Notes under the pieces: generated by a model
Databases searched by the model: none
Told to the model about the DNA's origin: nothing
What the model saw: the letters and a program-made list of their open reading frames with translations, nothing else
Assembly: GCA_022425565.1 (NCBI GenBank)
Contig: JAKMFG010000223.1
Location: 1-14,619 of the forward strand
Direction: 5' to 3'
Source of the DNA: Alphaproteobacteria bacterium
GTDB taxonomy: Bacteria; Pseudomonadota; Alphaproteobacteria; Puniceispirillales; Puniceispirillaceae
DNA: 14,619 nt
Part shown: piece after piece, positions 1 through 7,715 of the stretch
How the letters are laid out: the number at the start of each line of letters is the position of its first letter
How positions within the stretch are numbered: the stretch's first letter is position 1
Program-made: the position numbers and the translations under genes

Positions 1-256
1 CATCGCTGCTGATCAGTTCGTGCTGGGTGGTCATAGCCCCGATGGTGACGGTGCCGCCATCGACGGAAATGCCTTTCATGGACTCCACACCCGCCAGATC
101 GACAAGATGACTGATGTCGGTGATCCGCTGCTTCATTACCGGGATCAGGCTGTGCCCCCCGGCGATGACGCGGGCATCATCGCCCCATTCGGCCAAAAGG
201 CCGATGGCAGCATCCACGCTGTCAGGCCTGTGATATGTGAACGCACCTGGAATCAT
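1..256 (-). CDS. FAD-binding subunit of a xanthine dehydrogenase/CO dehydrogenase-type molybdenum hydroxylase (CoxM-like), N-terminal part only
   Basis: The reverse strand from an ATG at 256-254 stays open to the window edge, giving the first 85 codons. The protein starts MIPGAFTYHRPDSVDAAIGL and continues with AGGHSLIP (about residues 32-39) and an HLVDLAGVESMKGI stretch followed by TVTIGAMTTQHEL. These match the start of the FAD-binding domain of medium subunits, where AGG-x-SL-x-P contacts FAD. A strong ribosome site (GGGAGG) lies 7 bases before the start. In the family this subunit passes electrons between a 2Fe-2S small subunit and a molybdopterin large subunit; those genes would lie outside the window to the left. 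The substrate (CO, aldehyde, aromatic or purine) cannot be told from this piece. The gene is divergent from yejA. The family call is firm; true CO dehydrogenase identity is not shown. Confidence 0.88.
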   Translation of the reverse strand, partial: MIPGAFTYHRPDSVDAAIGLLAEWGDDARVIAGGHSLIPVMKQRITDISHLVDLAGVESMKGISVDGGTVTIGAMTTQHELISSD

Positions 257-612
257 GCGTGTTCCTCCCTTTATCTAGTGCCGACCGCCACGTCATGAAA
301 CGGCCAGCGTTATTCTTGAACATACAGTTCCGCAATCACTCAGGTTAAGGAAGCAGAAAGCGATCACAAGGATGTGACGAATGCGCGCAACCCAAGGACA
401 ATCCCACAGCGCCCAGCAAGCCCGGTCCACACCAAACCTGCCGGGTCGTCGAAACAGGACAACCATGGGACCGTCAGGCTGATATGAGGCGGCTTGCCCT
501 ATACAAGCCGCCGCCAGCACATATATCCTGAGACGAGGTCATGCGTTGCGGGGGCAGTTGCACTGCTGCGGCAACCGTACCAAGGCTGACATGAGGACAA
601 AGGATCGGCACC
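257..612. other. Divergent intergenic region between the CoxM-like gene and yejA
   Basis: This is 356 bases with no convincing gene: the short reading frames here lack ribosome sites and family features. It must contain the promoters of the two divergent transcription units. The clear structural element is the inverted repeat at 488-512. A second, weaker self-complementary stretch lies at about 544-574 (GTTGC...GCAAC with an inner GCAG/CTGC hairpin), close enough to yejA to be in its leader RNA. No unambiguous -35/-10 pair could be assigned. The yejA ribosome site is AAGGA, 9 bases before the ATG. Confidence 0.6.
488..512. promoter_or_regulatory. Perfect 9-bp inverted repeat upstream of yejA (operator or leader hairpin)
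   Basis: GGCGGCTTG at 488-496 and CAAGCCGCC at 504-512 are exact reverse complements separated by 7 bases (CCCTATA). It lies 101 bases before the yejA ATG. As DNA it has the form of a dimeric repressor site, and TATACA (500-505), a -10-like hexamer, sits in and next to its loop. As RNA it would be a very stable stem. There is no U-tract after it, so a simple terminator is unlikely. The role is inferred only. Confidence 0.4.
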
Positions 613-2493
613 ATGTTCACGCGTAAATTTTCGTTGAAACCTCTGCGTGTGCAGGCACTCGGCCTTGTCTTGCCAACAGCCTTGGCCTTTGCGGCGAGCG
701 TCCATGCACCCGCCCAAGCAGAAGTCATTACATCACACGGCATTTCGACATTCGGCGAACTCAAATATGACGCCGGGTTCTCGCATCTGGAATACGTCAA
801 TCCGGACGCGCCGAAAGGCGGGGAAATCTCGGTCTGGGGATTTGGTTCGTTTGATTCCATGCATCCCTACACAACCAAGGGCCGGTCGGGGCAGTTGTCT
901 TCGATCTTTTTCGAAAGCCTTCTCGAGGGTACAGCCGACGAGCCTGATTCTGTCTATGGCCTTGTGGCGGAGTCACTGGAATATCCCGAAGACCGGTCGC
1001 ACGTCATTTTCAACATGCGCCCCGAAGCGCGCTTTTCCGACGGCTCGCCGCTGACGGCAGATGATGTCGTCTTTTCCTATGAAATCCTGCGCGACAAGGG
1101 CCTCCCCTCGTTCCGCGCAGTTATCCAGAAGCAGATCGAGAGCGCCGAGGCGCTCGGCCCGCACCGGGTGAAGTTTACCTTCAAGGAGGGTGAGCCTACG
1201 CGCGACCTGCCGCAGACGGCCGGCGGACTGCCGATCTTCTCCAAAGCCTATTATGAGACGAGTGGCGCCGATTTCGAGGCATCGACCCTGACACCAGGGC
1301 TTGGCTCCGGACCCTATGTTCTCGACACACTGGAAGTGGGTCAGCAGATCGTCTACCGGCGCAATCCCGACTATTGGGGCAATGACCTTCCGATCAACAA
1401 GGGGCGGCACAATTTCGACCGTATCAGGATCGAATATTTCGCCGACTACAACAGCGCATTCGAAGGGTTCAAGGCCGGCACCTACACATACCGGACCGAG
1501 GCTTCATCGAAAATCTGGGCGACCGGCTATGATTTCCCGGCCATCCAGAACGGCTGGGCGAAAAAGGACACTCCGCCTGACGGAACGCTTGCCAGCGGTC
1601 AGTCCTTTGTCTTCAACCTGCGGCGCGACAAGTTTCAGGACAAGCGCGTGCGTCAGGCCATCGGCATGATGTTCAACTTCGAATGGTCCAACAAGACGCT
1701 GTTCTATGGCATCTATGAGCGGATCGATTCCTTCTGGGAAAACAGTTACCTAAAGGCCGAGGGCGCGCCAAAGGAGGGTGAGCTTGCCTTCCTGCAACCA
1801 CTGGCGGACAAGCTTGCGGCGGGTGTGCTGGACGGACCTGTCGTGATGGCACCTGACTCCTCGGAACGCCAGCTCGACCGAAAGAACCTGCGCCGCGCCT
1901 CGGCCATGCTCGACGAAGCAGGCTGGCCGGTCGGGGATGACGGCATGCGGCGCAACGCGGCGGGCGAGACCCTTCAAGTAGAAATCCTGAACGATTCACA
2001 GGCGTTCGACCGGGTGATCAATCCCTACATCGAGAATCTTCGGGCGCTTGGTGTTGATGCCTTGCACACAAGGATCGACAATGCGCAGATGACCGAGCGT
2101 GAACGCAGCTTCAATTTCGACATGGTTGTCGGCAATTTCCGCACGGCGCTGACACCCGGCTCGGAGCTCGAACAGTATTTCGGTTCGGAAAGTGCCGAAT
2201 TCTCGATCTTCAATCTCGCCGGATATGGCAGCGAGGCGGTGGACAGCCTGATCGATTCCGTCACGGCGGCCGAAGACAGGGCCACCCTCGACGATGCCAT
2301 AAGAGCGCTCGACAGGGTTCTGCGCGCCGAGGTGTTCTGGGTCCCGCAATGGTTCAAGAACACGCACACAGTCGCCTATTACGACATGTATCGTTATCCC
2401 GAGAACCTGCCGCCCTATGCGCTTGGCACTCTGGATTTCTGGTGGTTCGACCAGGCGGCGCATGACAAGCTGAAGGCGGCCGGCGCCTTCTAG
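613..2493 (+). CDS. yejA: Periplasmic peptide-binding protein of the YejABEF ABC importer
   Basis: This is a 626-residue extracellular solute-binding protein of family 5 (SBP_bac_5). A signal peptide spans residues 1-36, with a hydrophobic core LGLVLPTALAFAASV and a likely cut after APAQA. The mature start ITSHGISTFGELKY, then YVNPDAPKGGEISVWGFGSFDS, is typical of YejA. A further family segment is RPEARFSDGSPLTADDVVFS (about residues 137-156). E. coli YejA is slightly shorter (about 604). It binds peptides in the periplasm and hands them to YejB/YejE. In E. coli the system imports microcin C; in rhizobiales relatives it is linked to antimicrobial-peptide resistance and muropeptide recycling (family knowledge). 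It is first in a four-gene operon, 27 bases before yejB. The substrate in this organism is not known. Confidence 0.94.
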   Translation: MFTRKFSLKPLRVQALGLVLPTALAFAASVHAPAQAEVITSHGISTFGELKYDAGFSHLEYVNPDAPKGGEISVWGFGSFDSMHPYTTKGRSGQLSSIFFESLLEGTADEPDSVYGLVAESLEYPEDRSHVIFNMRPEARFSDGSPLTADDVVFSYEILRDKGLPSFRAVIQKQIESAEALGPHRVKFTFKEGEPTRDLPQTAGGLPIFSKAYYETSGADFEASTLTPGLGSGPYVLDTLEVGQQIVYRRNPDYWGNDLPINKGRHNFDRIRIEYFADYNSAFEGFKAGTYTYRTEASSKIWATGYDFPAIQNGWAKKDTPPDGTLASGQSFVFNLRRDKFQDKRVRQAIGMMFNFEWSNKTLFYGIYERIDSFWENSYLKAEGAPKEGELAFLQPLADKLAAGVLDGPVVMAPDSSERQLDRKNLRRASAMLDEAGWPVGDDGMRRNAAGETLQVEILNDSQAFDRVINPYIENLRALGVDALHTRIDNAQMTERERSFNFDMVVGNFRTALTPGSELEQYFGSESAEFSIFNLAGYGSEAVDSLIDSVTAAEDRATLDDAIRALDRVLRAEVFWVPQWFKNTHTVAYYDMYRYPENLPPYALGTLDFWWFDQAAHDKLKAAGAF

Positions 2494-2520
2494 CGCCGCT
2501 GATACGGAGGCGTTGCCGGC

Positions 2521-3600
2521 ATGCTGGCCTATATCCTGCGCAGACTGGCACTGATCCTGCCGACCCTGTTCGGCATCATGCTGATCAATTTCGTACTGGT
2601 GCAGTTCGTGCCAGGCGGCCCGATCGAGCAGATACTGGCGCAGCTTGAGCAGGAAACAGACGTCTTCGAGGGGATCGCCGGCGGTGGCGGTGAAATACGC
2701 CAGCCAAGCGAACGCGGGGACTATCTCGGCGCACAGGGACTGCCGGAGGATTTCGTCGCCGACCTCGAACGGCAGTTCGGGTTTGACAAGCCACCGCTCG
2801 AACGGTTCCTTGGCATGGTCTGGGACTATCTGAGGTTTGATTTCGGCGAGAGTTATTTTCGCTCGATCGCCGTCACCGACCTGATCCTCGAGAAAATGCC
2901 GGTCTCCATCTCGCTGGGGCTGTGGACGACGCTGCTCGCCTATCTGATCTCGATCCCGCTCGGCATCCGCAAGGCGGTGCGCGACGGCACAGCCTTTGAC
3001 AGCTGGACCTCAAGCCTGATCATCGTCGGCTACGCCATTCCGGGCTTCCTGTTCGCGATCCTGTTGCTGGTGCTGTTCGCCGGCGGATCCTACATGAAAA
3101 TCTTCCCGCTGCGCGGCCTGGTATCTCCAGATTTCGCCGATATGTCCCTATGGCAGCAGATACTGGATTATTTCTGGCATATCGCACTTCCCGTTCTGGC
3201 CTCGACAATCTCGGCCTTCGCCACCCTGACCCTGCTGACAAAAAACTCCTTCCTCGACGAAATTCGCAAGCAATATGTGCTGACCGCAAAGGCCAAGGGG
3301 CTGAGTGAGAAACGTGTCCTTTACGGCCATGTCTTCCGCAACGCGATGCTGATTGTCATTGCCGGATTTCCGGCCGTGTTCGTGTCGGTCTTCTTCGGCA
3401 GCTCGCTGATCATCGAGACCATCTTTTCGCTCGACGGGCTCGGGCGCATGGGGTTCGAGGCCGCTGTCGCCCGCGACTATCCGGTGGTGTTCGGGACGCT
3501 CTACATCTTCAGCCTGATCGGGTTGTTCATCGGGCTTGTTTCGGACCTTATGTATGTCTGGATCGATCCGCGGATTGATTTCGAGAGGCGCATGTCATGA
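2521..3600 (+). CDS. yejB: Inner-membrane permease subunit of the YejABEF peptide ABC importer
   Basis: This is a 359-residue DppB-type permease, close to the usual YejB length (364 in E. coli). The N-terminal [19 protein letters not shown] forms TM1. It is followed by the long periplasmic loop that distinguishes YejB from DppB/OppB (residues about 30-120, including PGGPIEQI and [12 protein letters not shown]). The cytoplasmic EAA loop that docks on the ATPase is at about 252-274 ([18 protein letters not shown]...RNA). About five more membrane segments are visible. The ribosome site GGAGG lies 10 bases before the ATG. The gene ends in ATGA, overlapping the yejE start by 4 bases, so the two permeases are probably translated in coupled fashion and pair as a heterodimer. 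Confidence 0.95.
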   Translation: MLAYILRRLALILPTLFGIMLINFVLVQFVPGGPIEQILAQLEQETDVFEGIAGGGGEIRQPSERGDYLGAQGLPEDFVADLERQFGFDKPPLERFLGMVWDYLRFDFGESYFRSIAVTDLILEKMPVSISLGLWTTLLAYLISIPLGIRKAVRDGTAFDSWTSSLIIVGYAIPGFLFAILLLVLFAGGSYMKIFPLRGLVSPDFADMSLWQQILDYFWHIALPVLASTISAFATLTLLTKNSFLDEIRKQYVLTAKAKGLSEKRVLYGHVFRNAMLIVIAGFPAVFVSVFFGSSLIIETIFSLDGLGRMGFEAAVARDYPVVFGTLYIFSLIGLFIGLVSDLMYVWIDPRIDFERRMS

Positions 3601-3626
3601 CCGGCACCAGTATGACCGGCAACAGT
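3597..3626 (+). repeat. Tandem 15-bp duplication covering the yejE start codon
   Basis: Two adjacent 15-base units, 3597-3611 and 3612-3626, differ at one base (ATGACCGGCACCAGT and ATGACCGGCAACAGT), and a third ATG follows at 3627. The duplication multiplies the start codon in frame ([15 protein letters not shown]) and adds ten weakly structured residues ahead of the conserved N-terminus. It looks like a recent slippage event. Confidence 0.75.
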
Positions 3627-4718
3627 ATGAATAAGCGGCGCTGGCAGAATTTCCGGCGGAACAGGCGGGCCTATGTCTCGCTGATTGTCTTTTGCGCCTG
3701 TTTCGCCCTGTCGCTCTTTGCCGAGCTTCTGGCGAATGACCGGCCGATTCTGATGAAATACCGCGACGGCTACTACATGCCGATCTTCCAGTTCTATTCC
3801 GAACAGACATTTGGCGGCGATCTTCGGACCGAAGCCATCTATGGCGATGTCGAGGTGCAATGCCTGATCGTTACCGGCGGGCTCGATGCCTGCTGGGACA
3901 CGCCCGAGCTGCTGATCGAGGATGCAGGTGACGGCATCATCGGCGACCAGCCCGCCAAGACCGGATGGATCGTCTGGCCGCTGATCCCCTTTCACCATTC
4001 GACCATATCGACGCTCGATGTGCCGGCCCCCTCGCCGCCGGATGCCGACCACTGGCTCGGCACCGATGATACCGCACGCGACGTTCTTGCCCGCATCATC
4101 TATGGCTTCAGGCTGTCTGTCCTATTCGCCATCTTCGTGTCGGTGATGGCATCTGCCATCGGCATCCTGGTCGGAGCGGTGCAGGGATATCTCGGCGGCA
4201 AGACCGACCTGTTCGCCCAGCGCCTGATCGAAATCTGGGGCGCGACGCCGTCGCTCTACATCATCATCATCGTCTCGGCGATCTGGCGGATGGATTTCTG
4301 GCTTCTGGTCTTCCTGATGACGCTGTTCAGCTGGACCGCGCTTGTCGGGGTGGTGCGCGCCGAATTCCTGCGTGCGCGGAACTTCGAATATGTGCAGGCG
4401 GCCAAGGCGCTTGGCGTGCGGCCGCTGACAATCATGTTCCGCCATGTGCTGCCTAACGCCATGGTGGCGACGCTGACCATGCTTCCCTTCATCGTCACAG
4501 GCGCCATCGGCTCGCTGGCGGCGCTCGACTTCCTCGGCTTCGGGCTTCCCTCCTCTGCCCCGTCACTTGGTGAACTGACCCTTCAGGCCAAGCAGAACCT
4601 TCAGGCCCCCTGGCTCGGCATCACCGCCTTCCTAGTCTTCGCATTGCTTCTCGCCCTGCTCGTCTTCATTTTCGAGGGTGTGCGCGACGCCTTCGACCCG
4701 CGAAAGACTTTCTCGTGA
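3597..4718 (+). CDS. yejE: Second inner-membrane permease subunit of the YejABEF peptide ABC importer
   Basis: This is a 373-residue DppC-type permease. TM1 lies at about 25-47, then a large periplasmic loop (48-150), then [20 protein letters not shown] (152-171), the standard entry to the permease core. The EAA loop is at about 265-288 ([20 protein letters not shown]...NA). It is longer than E. coli YejE (about 341). The extra length is a periplasmic insert at about 86-122 with two cysteines (C89, C99) between the conserved YGD and GWIVWP parts. Three in-frame ATGs begin the gene (3597, 3612, 3627) because of a 15-bp tandem repeat. 3597 is favoured by the ATGA overlap with yejB and the GAGAGG upstream, but the later ones are possible. 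Confidence 0.94.
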   Translation: MTGTSMTGNSMNKRRWQNFRRNRRAYVSLIVFCACFALSLFAELLANDRPILMKYRDGYYMPIFQFYSEQTFGGDLRTEAIYGDVEVQCLIVTGGLDACWDTPELLIEDAGDGIIGDQPAKTGWIVWPLIPFHHSTISTLDVPAPSPPDADHWLGTDDTARDVLARIIYGFRLSVLFAIFVSVMASAIGILVGAVQGYLGGKTDLFAQRLIEIWGATPSLYIIIIVSAIWRMDFWLLVFLMTLFSWTALVGVVRAEFLRARNFEYVQAAKALGVRPLTIMFRHVLPNAMVATLTMLPFIVTGAIGSLAALDFLGFGLPSSAPSLGELTLQAKQNLQAPWLGITAFLVFALLLALLVFIFEGVRDAFDPRKTFS

Positions 4719-6307
4719 GCGCGCCGCTTCTCTCGCTTCGGAACCTGTCCGTCACCTTCCACGGTGACGGCATCCAGACGCGTGCGGTCAAGGGTCTGTC
4801 TCTGGACATCGCCGCCGGCGAGACCGTTGCGCTGGTTGGTGAAAGCGGGTCGGGGAAATCTGTCTCGGCGCTGGCTAGCCTCGGCCTGCTGCCGGACAAT
4901 GCTGAACAGGGTGGCGGCGTGTTCTGGAAAGGCGCCGAAATCGACCGCGGCGATGCAACAGCCATGCGGCGGCTGCGCGGCAATGAAATCGGGATGATCT
5001 TTCAGGAGCCGATGACATCGCTCAATCCGCTCCACACAATTGAAAAGCAGATCGGCGAGAGCCTGCGCCAGCATCAGGGGATGAGCGTCGAGGCGGCGCG
5101 TGCCCGCACCCTCGACCTGCTGGATCGTGTCGGCATCCCGGGGGCCGAAACGCGGCTTGCCAGCTATCCGCATGAACTATCTGGCGGCCAGCGCCAGCGG
5201 GTGATGATCGCCATGGCGCTTGCCAACAGCCCCGACATGCTGATCGCCGACGAGCCGACAACGGCGCTCGACGTCACCATCGAGGCCCAGATACTCGACC
5301 TTCTGGCCGACCTGAAACGCACCGAGGGCCTGTCGATGCTGTTCATCACGCATGACCTTGGCGTTGTCCGTCAGATCGCCGATCGCGTATTCGTCATGCG
5401 CCATGGAGAGCTTGTGGAAAGCGGTGGTGCCGCCAGCCTTTTCGCCGCCCCGCGCGAGGCCTATACACACGATCTGATTGCCGCCCAGCCGGAAGGCATC
5501 AGGCGGCCAGAGCCGACGCCGGGCAACCCGCTGCTGACCGCGCACGACATCAAGGTCCATTTCCCGATCCGCCGCGGGTTGCTGCGCCGCACCACAGACT
5601 GGATTCGCGCCGTTGATGGCGTTGATCTCGAGCTTCATGGCGCTCGCACACTCGGCATCGTCGGTGAGAGTGGCTCCGGCAAATCAACGCTGGCGCGCGC
5701 CATCACCAAGCTGGTGGACCATGAAGGCGAAGTCGCCGTTGACGGTAAGGTTGTCACCGCAAAGAGCGCAGCCAGGCTGAAGGAATTCCGCCGTGATGTT
5801 CAGATCGTCTTTCAGGACCCGTTTGGCGCCCTGTCACCCCGCATGTCAGTGGGTGACATCATTGCCGAAGGGCTGGTGGCACATGACATCGGCACAGCAG
5901 AAGAGCGCAGTCACGCCGTCGCCAAAGTGCTGCAGGAAGTCAGACTAGACCCGCAGGTTGCCAGCCGCTATCCGCATGAATTTTCCGGCGGCCAGCGCCA
6001 GCGTATTGCCATTGCACGGGCACTGGTGCTCAGACCGCGTGTGATTCTGTTCGACGAGCCGACTTCCGCCCTCGACATGACGGTCCAGAAAACCCTTATC
6101 CAGCTTCTTCAGGACCTGCAGGCACGCTACGGCATTGGCTATGTCTTCATCAGCCACGATATCGCGCTGATTGCCTCGATTAGCCATGAGATGCTGGTGA
6201 TGAAGGACGGCCTTGTGGTCGAGCAAGGGACCGCTGAAGACATCATGACAAACCCGCGCGAAGATTACACCCGCGCCCTGATCGCCGCCGCCCGTCGCAA
6301 AGGCTGA
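4715..6307 (+). CDS. yejF: Double ATP-binding protein of the YejABEF peptide ABC importer
   Basis: This is a 530-residue protein with two fused nucleotide-binding domains, as in E. coli YejF (529). NBD1: Walker A GESGSGKS 42-49, Q-loop Q97, signature LSGGQ 155-159, Walker B MLIADE 175-180, switch H213. NBD2: Walker A GESGSGKS 317-324, Q-loop Q367, signature FSGGQ 423-427, Walker B ILFDE 444-448, switch H481. All catalytic residues are present in both halves, so both ATP sites should work. The oligopeptide/dipeptide C-terminal segments after each domain are also visible. It starts with GTG at 4715, overlapping the yejE stop as GTGA. It energises transport through YejB/YejE and closes the operon. 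Confidence 0.95.
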   Translation: MSAPLLSLRNLSVTFHGDGIQTRAVKGLSLDIAAGETVALVGESGSGKSVSALASLGLLPDNAEQGGGVFWKGAEIDRGDATAMRRLRGNEIGMIFQEPMTSLNPLHTIEKQIGESLRQHQGMSVEAARARTLDLLDRVGIPGAETRLASYPHELSGGQRQRVMIAMALANSPDMLIADEPTTALDVTIEAQILDLLADLKRTEGLSMLFITHDLGVVRQIADRVFVMRHGELVESGGAASLFAAPREAYTHDLIAAQPEGIRRPEPTPGNPLLTAHDIKVHFPIRRGLLRRTTDWIRAVDGVDLELHGARTLGIVGESGSGKSTLARAITKLVDHEGEVAVDGKVVTAKSAARLKEFRRDVQIVFQDPFGALSPRMSVGDIIAEGLVAHDIGTAEERSHAVAKVLQEVRLDPQVASRYPHEFSGGQRQRIAIARALVLRPRVILFDEPTSALDMTVQKTLIQLLQDLQARYGIGYVFISHDIALIASISHEMLVMKDGLVVEQGTAEDIMTNPREDYTRALIAAARRKG

Positions 6308-6403
6308 CCAAGGCGGGGTCAGTCCAGACCCAGTCAGCGCGTCACAAATTATTTCCCGCATATTTGGCAAAGACCTGGTTGATGCGATATCGTCTCCAAA
6401 TGA

Positions 6404-6418
6404 GAACATGAGGTGAAC
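6404..6418 (+). promoter_or_regulatory. LexA (SOS) box of alphaproteobacterial type before mmcB
   Basis: GAAC at 6404-6407 and GAAC at 6415-6418 form the direct repeat GAAC-N7-GAAC, the exact reverse-complement form of the alphaproteobacterial LexA site GTTC-N7-GTTC. It ends 6 bases before the mmcB ATG. A possible -35/-10 pair lies just upstream (TTGGCA at about 6364, TATCGT at about 6388, 18 bases apart), so bound LexA would block transcription start or early elongation. mmcB is a known SOS gene in Caulobacter, which fits. Confidence 0.8.
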
Positions 6419-6424
6419 AAAAGC

Positions 6425-6919
6425 ATGAACCCGGCCGACCACATACCCACCGAACGGATTACCGGCGCCGTCGCCCGCATGTTTATAGAGCGCGGCGATG
6501 CCTGCCTGCGGGAATTCACCCTTCGCAGCGGACGGCGCGTTGATTTGATCGCCATCGACAGTGGCGGCAAGATCACCATCGTCGAGGTGAAATCATCACG
6601 CCAGGATTTCATCAGTGACCGGAAATGGCAGGAATATCCGGAATGGGCAGACCGGTTCTATTTTGCGGTCGCCGAGGGGTTTCCGCGCGAGCTGCTTCCG
6701 GGCCCGGACGAGAGCGGCATCATCATCACGGACGGATTCGACTGTCTCGAGGTTCAGCCGGCGCCGCTTGCCAAGCTGGCCGGGCAGCGGCGAAATCATC
6801 TGACGCGCCGCCTGGCCCATGTCGCCATGCGGCGCATCGAGTTCGGCATCGCTGCAGGCCAGAATATCGAAATTGACGAGTTGGTAGACGACGAGGCGGC
6901 CGGCGCACTGCCGGCCTGA
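6425..6919 (+). CDS. mmcB: MmcB-family DNA repair protein (putative PD-(D/E)XK nuclease fold), SOS-regulated
   Basis: This is a 164-residue protein of the MmcB family (formerly DUF1052). From the preferred ATG at 6425, the core RRVDLIAIDSGGKITIVEVK carries the restriction-endonuclease-like triad D40, E54 and K56 (D-x13-E-x-K). It is followed by the family block SRQDFISDRKWQEYPEWAD and RFYFAVAEGFP. MmcB in Caulobacter is damage-induced and acts in the same mutagenesis pathway as ImuA/ImuB/DnaE2; nuclease activity is inferred from fold. A GTG four codons upstream (6413) is also open. I prefer 6425 because GAGG sits 11 bases before it and because the LexA box covers the GTG. It is single, 105 bases after yejF, and convergent with the next gene. 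Confidence 0.9.
   Translation: MNPADHIPTERITGAVARMFIERGDACLREFTLRSGRRVDLIAIDSGGKITIVEVKSSRQDFISDRKWQEYPEWADRFYFAVAEGFPRELLPGPDESGIIITDGFDCLEVQPAPLAKLAGQRRNHLTRRLAHVAMRRIEFGIAAGQNIEIDELVDDEAAGALPA
6898..6916. terminator. GC-rich hairpin over the mmcB stop region, possible bidirectional terminator
   Basis: GGCCGGC at 6898-6904 and GCCGGCC at 6910-6916 form a perfect 7-bp stem with a 5-base loop, ending one base before the mmcB TGA. A weaker AT-rich stem (CTGAT/ATCAG, about 6922-6938) follows between the two convergent genes. There is no T-run, so intrinsic termination is doubtful; it may instead protect mRNA ends. Confidence 0.3.
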
Positions 6920-6964
6920 CCCTGATGTATCATATCAGCATCTGGTCGTGCCGGTCTGGGCGGT

Positions 6965-7108
6965 CTATTCCGCGGCCTCGGCCTTACTGGCCTGCTTTTC
7001 CTTGTAGGCGGCCAGCTTCGCCTCATATTCCTCAGCAGTCAGCTTATGCCAGCCAATGCAATTGCCAGTCGGGGAGCGGCCGCAGCCGCAAGCACGTGGT
7101 TCACTCAT
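6965..7108 (-). CDS. 47-residue Cys-rich miniprotein with a CDGSH-like motif
   Basis: The reverse strand from ATG 7108-7106 to TAG at 6965 encodes 47 residues. The N-terminal block CGCGRSPTGNCIGWH (7-21) is followed by LTAEEYEAKLAAYKEKQ and an Ala/Lys/Glu-rich helical tail. The Cys/Ser/Cys/His pattern (C7-x-C9-x2-S12-x4-C17-x3-H21) closely resembles the 2Fe-2S CDGSH signature C-x-C-x2-S/T-x3-P-x-C-D-G-x-H, but is one residue shorter between the second and third Cys and has IGW where CDGSH has DGS. A ribosome-like AGGACGG precedes the ATG by 9 bases. I have an impression that similar short proteins occur in other alphaproteobacteria but cannot verify it. Metal binding is inference. It follows ytoQ, 86 bases downstream, on the same strand. 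Confidence 0.75.
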   Translation of the reverse strand: MSEPRACGCGRSPTGNCIGWHKLTAEEYEAKLAAYKEKQASKAEAAE

Positions 7109-7194
7109 AGGTCATCCGTCCTGTAAACAAAGTCATCCCCCACGCCTATATGGCGCTGACGGACGCAGGTACAAGACCTCGGACCGTCGCAGGC

Positions 7195-7641
7195 TCAGGG
7201 AAGTGTGCCTTCCAGCACATAACGCAGGATATGAACCACCTGCTCCGGCGTCTCAGTCACCGCAAGGGCTGCCGCATCAACCTCTTTCAGCGCATGCTGA
7301 TGGTCGGAACCATGCATGATAATCAATGACTTGCCGAGCGCGGCTGCATAGCCCGCATCGAACGCCGCATTCCACTGCTTGTATTTGTCACCGAACCGCA
7401 CGACGACGATATCGGCGGCTGCGATGGCATTGCGGGTGCGGATGGCATTCACATTGGCACCCTTGTTATCGTGCCAGAATTTGTCGGGCTCCTCGCCAAG
7501 GATTCTGACACCGCAATCGTCGCTCGCCTCATGGTCCGTGACCGGGCCGGTAAAGACAGCATCGAGGCCGCGCGCGCCCTCGGTAATCTGGTCACGCCAG
7601 TCGGTATGGATTTCACCGGAAAGATAGACTGTCAGTGACAT
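7195..7641 (-). CDS. ytoQ: YtoQ family protein
   Basis: This is a 148-residue protein, the usual YtoQ length, beginning MSLTVYLSGEIHTDWRDQI. The family core is at 74-104 (AAADIVVVRFGDKYKQW, then NAAFDAGYAAALGKSLII). The fold resembles nucleoside 2-deoxyribosyltransferases: a Rossmann-like first strand YLSG, a D-x-V-V-V strand, and an aligned acidic residue D96 before AGYAAALGK, where those enzymes carry a catalytic Glu. No reaction has been established for YtoQ that I know of. The start at 7641 is set by homology and by GGAG 8 bases upstream; a longer in-frame extension toward 7857 has no family features and overlaps the preceding gene. It lies 74 bases after the homocysteine methyltransferase-like gene and may be cotranscribed with it. 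Confidence 0.88.
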   Translation of the reverse strand: MSLTVYLSGEIHTDWRDQITEGARGLDAVFTGPVTDHEASDDCGVRILGEEPDKFWHDNKGANVNAIRTRNAIAAADIVVVRFGDKYKQWNAAFDAGYAAALGKSLIIMHGSDHQHALKEVDAAALAVTETPEQVVHILRYVLEGTLP

Positions 7642-7715
7642 GATGGGGGCTCCGTGTCGGCAAGTTGAAGTTGGAAGAAAACTAGCACAGCCAACCAGCT
7701 GGCGCATGCGGCAGA

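Noticed and set aside
318..330. GAAC-N5-GTTC inverted repeat in the left intergenic region as an SOS or other operator
   Set aside because: The spacing and orientation do not fit the alphaproteobacterial LexA site, and a 4-bp half site is too short to exceed chance expectation.
6316..6331. GGGTC/GACCC hairpin after yejF as a terminator
   Set aside because: The stem is only 5 bp, with no T-run, so termination cannot be claimed.
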